15,561 nucleotides of DNA from Alphaproteobacteria bacterium (lineage in GTDB: Bacteria > Pseudomonadota > Alphaproteobacteria > SMXP01): positions 1 to 15,561 of the forward strand of contig JANQLI010000242.1 in the NCBI GenBank assembly GCA_028280675.1. Direction: 5' to 3'. The notes below the pieces were generated by a model. That model ran no database searches, was not told where the DNA came from, and worked only from the letters and a program-made list of their open reading frames with translations. A program made the translations under genes and the position numbers. Positions 1 to 6,500 of this stretch are shown here, piece after piece. Position 1 is the stretch's first letter. Every line of letters starts with the position of its first letter.

Positions 1-40
1 AAACCGGGTGTCGGGGGTTCGAATCCCTCCACTCCTGCCA
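1..40 (+). tRNA. trnW: tRNA-Trp, 3' part only (cut by window edge)
   Basis: The sequence shows the 3' end of a tRNA. The T-arm stem is GGGGG (13-17) with CCCTC (25-29), closing the 7-nt loop TTCGAAT (18-24). The 3' acceptor strand is 30-36, followed by discriminator G37 and an encoded CCA at 38-40. The anticodon itself lies outside the window. The assignment to Trp rests on the leading AAACCGG (3' side of the anticodon loop and stem), on discriminator G (usual for bacterial tRNA-Trp), and on its place just before secE, where tRNA-Trp is commonly found. Only 36 nt separate it from secE and no terminator is visible, so it is probably co-transcribed with secE and cut out by RNase processing. Confidence 0.88.
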
Positions 41-76
41 GCCGAGAGAGTAAAAAACGCGATTAAGGACAGCCAG

Positions 77-265
77 ATGGCCAAAACGAATCCAATAGAG
101 TTTATCGATCAGGTTCGCCAAGAAGGCAGCAAGGTGACCTGGACGACACGCAGCGAAACCATTGTCACCACCATCATGGTGTTCATCATGGTGGCTTTGG
201 CTTCGGTCTTCTTTTTATTGATCGATCAGGTTATCGGCTTGGTCATCGATTCGATCATTGGATAG
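77..265 (+). CDS. secE: SecE, preprotein translocase subunit
   Basis: SecE is the small essential subunit of the SecYEG channel in the inner membrane; it clamps and stabilises SecY. The product has 62 residues, a typical size for the one-helix type of SecE found outside the enterics. An amphipathic N-terminal part (about 5-28) leads to a single hydrophobic segment (about 29-49, IVTTIMVFIMVALASVFFLL). The family motif K-V-x-W-x-x-R-x-E is seen as KVTWTTRSE at 19-27, with Thr23 where most SecE proteins have Pro. The ATG at 77 is chosen because AAGGAC (65-70) is well placed before it; the same frame stays open upstream to a GTG at 8, but that start would lie inside the tRNA. nusG follows 33 nt later, the usual secE-nusG pair. 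Confidence 0.95.
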   Translation: MAKTNPIEFIDQVRQEGSKVTWTTRSETIVTTIMVFIMVALASVFFLLIDQVIGLVIDSIIG

Positions 266-298
266 TTACGAGTAAGCGCGGAAAGGGACGGTCATCGC

Positions 299-829
299 AT
301 GACCATGCACTGGTACATCGTCAACACTTACTCGAACTTCGAGAAGAAGGTTGCTGAGACTCTGAAAGAGCAAGCGCCTGCGAAGGGCCTTGAACATTTG
401 TTTGAAGAGATTCTTGTGCCAACGGAAGACGTGGTTGAAGTGCGCCGTGGCCAGAAAGTGAAAGCCGAGCGTAAGTTTTTCCCCGGATACGTTTTGGTCA
501 AAATGGATCTCACAGATGAAGCCTATCACTTTGTGAAAAACACACCCAAAGTGACCGGTTTCCTTGGCTCGCAGAATAAGCCTATTCCTGTGAGCCAAAA
601 AGAAGTCGATCGCATTCTGCATCAAGTCCAAGAAGGGATTGAGCGGCCCAAACCGTCTGTCATCTTCGAAGTGGGCGAAACGGTGCGTGTCTGCGATGGA
701 CCATTTGCGTCCTTTAACGGGTTGGTTGAGGAAGTGGATGAAGAACGGGCCCGTCTGAAAGTGGCGGTGTCTATTTTTGGCCGGGCGACTCCGGTCGAGC
801 TTGAATATGGTCAGGTGGAAAAAGCCTGA
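299..829 (+). CDS. nusG: NusG transcription elongation / antitermination factor
   Basis: NusG binds the RNA polymerase clamp through its N-terminal domain and suppresses pausing; its C-terminal KOW domain contacts Rho or ribosomal protein S10 and so links transcription to termination or translation. The product has 176 residues, close to the usual 175-185. The NGN domain covers about 4-115, with HWYIVNTYSNFEKKV near the start and the hallmark FFPGYVLV at 60-67. The KOW domain runs from about 125 to the end, with the typical VGETVRVCDGPFASFNG opening. There are two possible ATGs, 299 and 305; 299 is preferred because the purine run GAAAGGGA (281-288) ends 10 nt upstream. It is paired with secE upstream; a 61-nt spacer without a clear terminator leads to rplK. 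Confidence 0.97.
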   Translation: MTMHWYIVNTYSNFEKKVAETLKEQAPAKGLEHLFEEILVPTEDVVEVRRGQKVKAERKFFPGYVLVKMDLTDEAYHFVKNTPKVTGFLGSQNKPIPVSQKEVDRILHQVQEGIERPKPSVIFEVGETVRVCDGPFASFNGLVEEVDEERARLKVAVSIFGRATPVELEYGQVEKA

Positions 830-890
830 TTGGGTAGCGCAATCACCCCGGTCGGTGTCATACGTCATGGGGGAGCTGAAGAGGTAAAAA

Positions 891-1319
891 ATGGCGAAGA
901 AAATTGAAGGGTATGTCAAGCTGCAAGTGCCTGCGGGCGCAGCGAACCCATCCCCTCCCATTGGCCCGGCGTTGGGTCAAGCGGGATTGAATATTATGGA
1001 ATTCTGTAAAGCGTTTAACGCTAAGACAGATGGCCTGGAAAAGAATATGCCGATTCCAGTGGTCATCACCGTCTATGCGGATAAAAGCTTTACCTTTGAA
1101 ACCAAAACCCCACCGGCGTCTTTCTATCTCAAGAAAGCCGCCAAATTGAAAAAGGGTGGCGGTGAACCGGGCCGCGTTGTCGCAGGTTCTGTCACCATGG
1201 CGCAGTGCCGGGAGATTGCCGAACAGAAAATGGTGGATCTTAATGCACGTGACCTTGATCAAGCAGCCAAGATTATTGCTGGCTCTGCGCGGTCAATGGG
1301 TCTGGAAGTGAAAGGGTGA
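891..1319 (+). CDS. rplK: Ribosomal protein L11 (uL11)
   Basis: L11 sits at the base of the large-subunit stalk on the GTPase-associated rRNA region. It helps the factors EF-G and EF-Tu act, and in other bacteria is needed for RelA activation. The product has 142 residues, the standard length. The N-terminal domain (about 1-72) carries the Pro-rich segment PSPPIGPALGQAGLNIMEFC, with Pro23 and Pro26 at the positions that line the thiostrepton pocket. The C-terminal domain (about 75-142) binds rRNA and includes KKGGGEPGRVVAGSVT and the terminal SARSMGLEV signature. GAAGAGG just upstream of the ATG is the ribosome binding site. It ends 4 nt before rplA, so the two are translated as a pair. Confidence 0.98.
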   Translation: MAKKIEGYVKLQVPAGAANPSPPIGPALGQAGLNIMEFCKAFNAKTDGLEKNMPIPVVITVYADKSFTFETKTPPASFYLKKAAKLKKGGGEPGRVVAGSVTMAQCREIAEQKMVDLNARDLDQAAKIIAGSARSMGLEVKG

Positions 1320-1323
1320 GGCC

Positions 1324-2022
1324 ATGGTGAAATTAGCAAAACGGACAAAATCCGCTCGCGAAGGTATTGACCGCGATAAGCTTTATGGCGCTGAAGAAGC
1401 TGTAAAGCTTGTCAAAGAACGCGCAACGGCAAAGTTTGATGAAACCGTGGAAGTCGCTATGAACCTTGGCGTAGACCCACGCCATGCGGATCAAATGGTG
1501 CGCGGCGTGGTGAATTTGCCGAACGGCTCTGGCCGGACCGTGCGTGTCGGTGTCTTTGCCAAAGATGCAAAAGCGGAAGAAGCGAAAGCTGCCGGTGCCG
1601 ATGTCGTTGGCGCAGAAGACCTCGCCGAAAAAGTTCAAAAAGGGGAGATCGACTTTGATCGCTGCATTGCAACGCCGGATATGATGCCGATTGTTGGGCG
1701 TCTCGGCAAAGTGCTTGGCCCGCGCGGTATTATGCCGAACCCGAAAGTGGGCACTGTGACGACAGATGTTGCGGATGCCGTGAAGAGCGCCAAAGGCGGT
1801 GCGGTTGAGTTCCGTGTCGAGAAGGCTGGTATTGTACATGCCGGTGTGGGCAAGGCTAGCTTCGATGAAAAAGCGATTTTGGAAAACCTCCAAGCGTTTG
1901 TGGGGGCGGTGATGAAAGCAAAGCCGACAGGCGCGAAAGGTGCGTATGTCAAGAAAATTGCTCTGAGCTCTACCATGGGCCCAGGCGTAAAGATCGATCC
2001 AGCGACCGTCACCGGCGGTTAA
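1324..2022 (+). CDS. rplA: Ribosomal protein L1 (uL1)
   Basis: L1 binds 23S rRNA helix 76-78 and forms the mobile L1 stalk, which guides deacylated tRNA out of the E site. In E. coli it also represses translation of its own rplK-rplA mRNA. The product has 232 residues, the usual size (229-235). The L1 signature is seen as GRLGKVLGPRGIMPNPKVGT at 125-144. Domain I is formed by the N- and C-terminal parts, domain II by roughly residues 70-160. The start at 1324 is 4 nt after the rplK stop, and its ribosome binding purines (AGGGTGAGG) overlap the end of rplK, which suggests translational coupling. A 396-nt leader follows, separating it from rplJ. Confidence 0.98.
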   Translation: MVKLAKRTKSAREGIDRDKLYGAEEAVKLVKERATAKFDETVEVAMNLGVDPRHADQMVRGVVNLPNGSGRTVRVGVFAKDAKAEEAKAAGADVVGAEDLAEKVQKGEIDFDRCIATPDMMPIVGRLGKVLGPRGIMPNPKVGTVTTDVADAVKSAKGGAVEFRVEKAGIVHAGVGKASFDEKAILENLQAFVGAVMKAKPTGAKGAYVKKIALSSTMGPGVKIDPATVTGG

Positions 2023-2039
2023 AGATCGCATGAAGAATT

Positions 2040-2082
2040 CCCGTTTGGTTTTGGTAGTCGAAAGATTTTCTGGCCAAACGGG
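2040..2082 (+). promoter_or_regulatory. Stem-loop at the 5' end of the rplJ leader
   Basis: CCCGTTTGG (2040-2048) and CCAAACGGG (2074-2082) are perfect inverted repeats, giving a 9-bp stem with a 25-nt loop, starting 17 nt after the rplA stop codon. There is no T-run after it, so it is not an intrinsic terminator. It may be a separate arm of the leader fold or may protect the 3' end of a processed rplKA mRNA. Confidence 0.6.
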
Positions 2083-2210
2083 TGGGGATGTCCCGTGATC
2101 AGTTCGAGTAGAGCGTGACATTCCAACCTGTCCGAGACTGCAGGTGTTTGACGCATCAATTGATGTGATGACTTAAACACCCGGCCTGCATAGACGGGGA
2201 AAGAACGAAA

Positions 2211-2230
2211 CATTCATTCTGTGATGAATG
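2211..2230 (+). promoter_or_regulatory. Stem-loop in the middle of the rplJ leader
   Basis: CATTCAT (2211-2217) pairs perfectly with ATGAATG (2224-2230) around the 6-nt loop TCTGTG. It lies 12 nt after the nested L10-type helix. Function is unknown; it is probably part of the same leader fold. Confidence 0.5.
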
Positions 2231-2317
2231 AGACGAATATCGTTTTGTTGATCGCAGACTTTAAAATGAGAGTGTTGGTTTGATCCCTTGAAGGTTCTTG
2301 AAATGGACAGGCATGAG

Positions 2318-2349
2318 TTGGCAGTGAGCCAATACACATCATGATGTGT
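2318..2349 (+). promoter_or_regulatory. Adjacent hairpin and 16-nt perfect palindrome in the rplJ leader
   Basis: TTGGC (2318-2322) and GCCAA (2328-2332) form a small hairpin with a 5-nt loop. One base later ACACATCATGATGTGT (2334-2349) is a perfect 16-nt palindrome. As DNA it looks like a site for a dimeric repressor; as RNA it would fold on itself or pair between two molecules. It ends 69 nt before the rplJ start. No regulator is identified. Confidence 0.45.
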
Positions 2350-2418
2350 TGAGGATCATTGTCATTTTGCCAATTGCGCAATGGATGTTCCGGCGTGCAA
2401 AACAATGGAGTGACAAAC

Positions 2419-2937
2419 GTGGAAAGAGCTGCAAAAGCAGAAATGGTGCAAGACCTCAATGGGGTGTTCTCCACCGCGAATGTCGTGGTTGTCACTCACT
2501 ACTCTGGTCTTACCGTAACAGACATGAACAACTTGCGTGTTCAAATGGCTGAAGTGGATGCCAGCGTACGTGTTATTAAAAACCGGTTAGCTAAGATTGC
2601 TCTGAAAGATACGCCGTGTGAGGGGATCTCAGACTTGTTGTCTGGACCTGTCGCTATTGCGTATTCCGACGATCCTGTTGCGGCCCCGAAAATTGCTGCC
2701 AAATTTGCCAAGGATAACGAGAAGCTCGTCATTCTGGGCGGCACAATGGGCGAAACAGTGCTCGATGTGGACGGCGTGAAAGCCTTAGCTGAATTGCCAT
2801 CGCTTGACGAACTTCGCGGCAAGATTGTTGGCATGATCAATACCCCGGCGACACGTATTGCAGGTGTTCTGCAGGCGCCAGGTGGGCAACTTGCTCGTGT
2901 TCTGGGGGCGTATGCATCCCAAGGCGAGGCCGCTTAA
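2419..2937 (+). CDS. rplJ: Ribosomal protein L10 (uL10)
   Basis: L10 anchors the L7/L12 dimers to the large subunit, forming the stalk that recruits translation GTPases; with L7/L12 it is also the autoregulator of this gene pair in other bacteria. The start is GTG at 2419: GGAG (2407-2410) lies 8 nt upstream and the protein then begins MERAAKAEMVQDLNGVF, as L10 proteins do. The frame stays open to an ATG at 2359, but those 20 extra residues look unlike L10 and have no good ribosome binding site. From 2419 the product has 172 residues, the normal size. The N-terminal rRNA-binding domain includes VVVVTHYSGLTVTDMNNLR and VIKNRLAKIAL; the C-terminal helix that binds L7/L12 covers the Ala/Gly-rich end. 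rplL follows after 52 nt. Confidence 0.96.
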   Translation: MERAAKAEMVQDLNGVFSTANVVVVTHYSGLTVTDMNNLRVQMAEVDASVRVIKNRLAKIALKDTPCEGISDLLSGPVAIAYSDDPVAAPKIAAKFAKDNEKLVILGGTMGETVLDVDGVKALAELPSLDELRGKIVGMINTPATRIAGVLQAPGGQLARVLGAYASQGEAA

Positions 2938-2989
2938 AGCAACCAACGACGTTATTGACTAACGGATTAAACCAATAGGAAACAAACAA

Positions 2990-3364
2990 ATGGCTGATAT
3001 TGAAAAAATTGCGGAAGACCTGTCTTCCCTGACTGTTTTGGAAGCGGCTGAGCTTTCTAAACTTCTTGAAGAAAAGTGGGGCGTGTCTGCTGCGGCGCCT
3101 GTGGCAGTGGCTGCGGCTCCTGGCGCAGGTGGCGGTGAAGCGGCTGCTGAGAAAGACGAGTTTGACGTCATTCTTGCTGCTGCTGGCGACAAGAAAATCA
3201 ACGTCATTAAAGAAGTGCGTGCCATTACCGGCCTTGGCTTGAAAGAAGCGAAAGAATTGGTCGAAAGCGCACCAAAACCCGTCAAAGAAGGCGCGTCAAA
3301 AGACGAAGCCAACGAGCTCAAAGAAAAGCTCGAAGCAGCCGGCGCATCCGTCGAGCTCAAATAA
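2990..3364 (+). CDS. rplL: Ribosomal protein L7/L12 (bL12)
   Basis: This is the multi-copy acidic stalk protein; dimers bind the L10 C-terminal helix and their mobile C-terminal domains recruit and stimulate EF-G, EF-Tu, IF2 and RF3. The product has 124 residues, standard length. The N-terminal dimerisation domain spans about 1-33 (IEKIAEDLSSLTVLEAAELS), the Ala/Gly-rich hinge about 34-54 (SAAAPVAVAAAPGAGGGEAA), and the globular C-terminal domain about 55-124 with KINVIKEVRAITGLGLKEAK, the factor-binding surface. AGGA lies about 10 nt before the ATG. It has its own ribosome binding site after rplJ, as expected for a protein needed in several copies per ribosome. A hairpin begins 6 nt after its stop codon. 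Confidence 0.98.
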   Translation: MADIEKIAEDLSSLTVLEAAELSKLLEEKWGVSAAAPVAVAAAPGAGGGEAAAEKDEFDVILAAAGDKKINVIKEVRAITGLGLKEAKELVESAPKPVKEGASKDEANELKEKLEAAGASVELK

Positions 3365-3370
3365 GGCAAT

Positions 3371-3416
3371 TGGCATGGTGGGCAGGGCCTTGGCTTTGTC
3401 CGCCATTGCCACTTTT
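3371..3416 (+). promoter_or_regulatory. Long hairpin after rplL: candidate attenuator / RNase processing site
   Basis: The arms 3371-3389 (TGGCATGGTGGGCAGGGCC) and 3392-3411 are complementary over about 17-19 pairs, with several G-T wobbles and one bulged T, closing in a very short loop; it starts 6 nt after the rplL stop. Only four Ts follow (3413-3416), so full termination is unlikely but partial termination is plausible. In E. coli the same spacer holds an attenuator and an RNase III cut site that set rpoBC output below that of the ribosomal proteins; the same role here is inferred from position and structure. Confidence 0.65.
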
Positions 3417-3422
3417 ACAAAG

Positions 3423-3455
3423 GTCGTATCGGGGCACTGGCCCAGCCGATATGAC
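3423..3455 (+). promoter_or_regulatory. Second stem-loop in the rplL-rpoB spacer
   Basis: GTCGTATCGG (3423-3432) pairs with CCGATATGAC (3446-3455): 10 consecutive pairs including one G-T, with a 13-nt loop. It has no T-run after it. Together with its neighbours it makes the rplL-rpoB spacer almost fully base-paired, as expected of a processing or stability element. Confidence 0.6.
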
Positions 3456-3456
3456 T

Positions 3457-3486
3457 GTTTCGAATAGGCGTTTGACTATTCGAAGC
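3457..3486 (+). promoter_or_regulatory. Third stem-loop in the rplL-rpoB spacer
   Basis: TTCGAATAG (3459-3467) and CTATTCGAA (3476-3484) are perfect inverted repeats; G3457-C3486 and T3458-G3485 extend the stem to 11 pairs around the loop GCGTTTGA. It ends 49 nt before the rpoB ribosome binding site, so that site stays accessible. Confidence 0.6.
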
Positions 3487-3545
3487 GAGGGGCAAAGACG
3501 CAGATTTATTTAAGCCTTTCACACTAGAGGCAAAAAGGATTGAAC

Positions 3546-6500
3546 ATGTCGCAATCGCTATCCCGTCAACGGCGCATTCGGAAGTCTTTTGGTAAAATCC
3601 AAGAGGCCGCGACGATGCCAAACCTCATTGAGGTTCAAAAGACATCCTACGACTATTTCTTGCAAGCAGATGTTCCGCATGATCAGCGCGATGAAGCTGG
3701 TTTGGAAGCGGTCTTTAAGTCCGTTTTCCCGATTACGGATTTCGCCGAAACGTCTGTGCTTGAATATATCAAATATGAATTCGAGCACCCCAAGTATGAT
3801 GTTGAAGAATGTCAGCAGCGGGACATGACCTATGCGACCCCTTTGAAAGTGACGTTACGTCTGATCGTTTTTGAAGTGGACGAAGATACCGGCGCAAAGT
3901 CTGTCAAAGACATCAAAGAACAAGATGTCTATATGGGTGACATTCCGCTGATGACGGATAACGGGACGTTTGTCGTCAATGGCACAGAGCGCGTGATCGT
4001 ATCGCAGATGCACCGGTCACCTGGTGTGTTCTTTGATCACGACAAAGGGAAAACCCATTCTTCCGGCAAGCTTTTGTTTGCTGCCCGTGTGATTCCGTAT
4101 CGCGGATCATGGCTCGATTTTGAATTTGACGCTAAAGACATCGTACATGTGCGGATTGATCGCCGCCGGAAACTTCCTGTGACGACGATGCTTTACGCAC
4201 TTGGTCTTGATAGCGAAGAGATTCTCGATCTCTTCTATGATGAAGTTCTCTACAAGCAAACCAAGAAAGGCTGGGAAACGCCTTTTAATCCGCAAAGCTT
4301 ACGCGGCATCAAACCGGATTATGATTTGATCAACGCCAAGAATGGCGATGTGGTTGTGGAAGCCGGGCGTAAAATCACACCGCGCCTTCTGCGTAAACTA
4401 GAAGAAGATGGTCTGAAAACCTTACTCGTCACCGAAGAGGAATTGGCCGGTCGTTTTGTTTCGCAAGACCTCGTGAATGCAAGCACGGGTGAGATCTATG
4501 CCGAAGCTGGCGATGAACTGACGCTTGAGCTTATTGAGCAATTGATTGCCGAGGGCATCAAAGAAATCCCAACCATTGATGTGGATCACATTAATAAAGG
4601 CGCCTTCATTCGCAACACTATGGCTGTCGATAAAAACGATTCGCGCGAAGGGGCGTTGATCGACATTTATCGCGTGATGCGTCCAGGGGAACCGCCAACG
4701 GTGGAAACGGCGGAAGCCTTGTTTAATAGTCTCTTCTTTGATCCAGAGCGGTATGATTTGAGTGCGGTTGGCCGCGTGAAAATGAATCTCCGCTTGAACT
4801 TGGATGCGGAAGACACGGTGCGTGTACTGCGCAAAGAAGACATCATCGCGGTCGTGAAACACATTGTGGACTTGCGTGATGGCAAAGGCGAAATTGATGA
4901 CATTGACCACCTTGGCAATCGCCGTGTGCGGTCTGTCGGGGAGTTGATGGAGAACCAATATCGCTTGGGTCTCTTGCGGATGGAGCGTGCGATCAAAGAG
5001 CGTATGAGCTCTGTCGATATTGACACGGTGATGCCGCATGATTTGATCAATGCGAAACCGGCGGCGGCGGCTGTGCGTGAGTTCTTTGGCTCATCCCAGC
5101 TCAGCCAGTTTATGGACCAAACCAATCCGCTCTCTGAGATTACCCATAAACGGCGTCTTTCAGCGCTGGGGCCGGGTGGTTTGACTCGCGAACGGGCTGG
5201 CTTTGAGGTTCGCGACGTGCACCCAACCCATTATGGCCGGATTTGTCCGATTGAAACGCCTGAAGGACCAAACATTGGTTTGATTAACTCTCTTGCGACC
5301 CATGCCCGCGTCAATAAATACGGCTTTATCGAAACGCCGTATCGCCGCGTTGCGAAAGGCAAGTTGGGCGATGAGGTTGTTTATCTGTCCGCCATGGAAG
5401 AGGCCAAATATAAAATTGCCCAAGCCAATGTCCCTGTGAATGCGGATGGAACGTTTGCGGAAGAGCTTGTCTCGTGCCGTGTCACCGGCGAATTTGAGAT
5501 GGTGCCTGCTGATGAAGTTGACTTTATCGATGTGTCACCGAAACAGCTCGTCTCTGTGGCGGCGGCGTTGATCCCCTTCCTCGAAAACGATGACGCCAAC
5601 CGCGCTTTGATGGGATCAAACATGCAACGTCAAGCCGTGCCGCTTCTGCAAGCGGAAGCGCCCCTGGTCGGAACGGGTATGGAAGAGATTGTTGCGCGCG
5701 ACTCCGGTGCTGCTGTTGTGGCGCGCCGTGCCGGTGTGATTGACCAAGTGGATGCGACGCGGATCGTGATCCGCGCTACGGAAGAAACCGACCCCACGAA
5801 ATCGGGCGTTGATATTTACAATCTTCTAAAGTTCCAGCGCTCGAACCAAAATACCTGTATCAACCAAACACCGCTTGTGAAAGTCGGTGAGCGTGTGGAA
5901 GCAGGCGACATCATTGCCGATGGTCCGTCCACGGATATGGGTGAGCTGGCTTTGGGCCGTAACGTGCTTGTCGCGTTTATGCCTTGGAACGGCTACAACT
6001 TCGAAGATTCCATTTTGATTTCCGAACGCATCGTGCGCGATGACGTTTTCACCTCGATTCATATTGAAGAATTTGAGGTGATGGCGCGCGACACCAAATT
6101 GGGTCCGGAAGAAATCACCCGCGACATTCCAAATGTCGGTGAGGAAGCCCTGCGCAATTTGGATGAGGCAGGCATCGTCTATATCGGTGCGGAAGTGCAT
6201 CCTGGCGATATTCTGGTTGGGAAGATCACCCCGAAAGGGGAATCGCCCATGACGCCGGAAGAAAAACTTCTCCGTGCGATCTTTGGTGAAAAAGCGTCCG
6301 ATGTCCGCGATACGTCTTTGAAACTCCCTCCAGGGGTGGCCGGTAAGGTCGTGGAGGTGCGCGTCTTTAACCGTCACGGTATCGATAAAGATGAACGCGC
6401 CATGGCGATTGAGCGGGATGAAATTGAAGCTCTCGCGAAAGACCGAGACGACGAAGTGGCGATCTTGGATCGGAACATCTATGGCCGTTTGCAAGATCTG

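Larger units (their letters stand above)
2023..2418 (+). promoter_or_regulatory. rplJ leader region: candidate L10(L12)4 autoregulatory mRNA target
   Basis: These 396 nt between rplA and rplJ hold no credible gene but several stem-loops. The central one is nested: CCTGTC (2127-2132) pairs with GACGGG (2193-2198), then an asymmetric internal loop (2133-2138 against 2191-2192), then TGCAGG (2139-2144) with CCTGCA (2185-2190), TGTTT (2145-2149) with AAACA (2175-2179), and a self-complementary tip CATCAATTGATG (2154-2165). Known: in E. coli and many bacteria the equally long rplA-rplJ spacer binds the L10-L7/L12 complex through a kink-turn-containing helix and represses rplJL translation. Inferred: the asymmetric loop here is the kink-turn-like binding site. 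No good -35/-10 pair was found, so an internal promoter is not claimed. Confidence 0.6.

Noticed and set aside
8..76. Upstream extension of secE to a GTG at position 8
   Set aside because: It would start inside the tRNA; the ATG at 77 has a good ribosome binding site and matches SecE length.
1333..2121. 262-codon minus-strand frame opposite rplA
   Set aside because: Shadow of a conserved ribosomal gene; composition dominated by His, Phe and Arg, with no family resemblance.
2239..2267. Possible internal promoter before rplJ with TAAAAT as -10
   Set aside because: The hexamer 17 nt upstream (ATCGTT) is a poor -35, and the nearby TTGATC is too close. Not strong enough to claim.
2359..2418. Upstream extension of rplJ to the ATG at 2359
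   Set aside because: The extra residues do not look like L10, and the GTG at 2419 has GGAG at proper spacing and gives the normal length.
5088..5160. Possible rifampicin-resistance allele in rpoB
   Set aside because: The residues matching E. coli D516, H526 and S531 are all wild type; RRL for RRI next to the serine is a mild change not usually linked to resistance.
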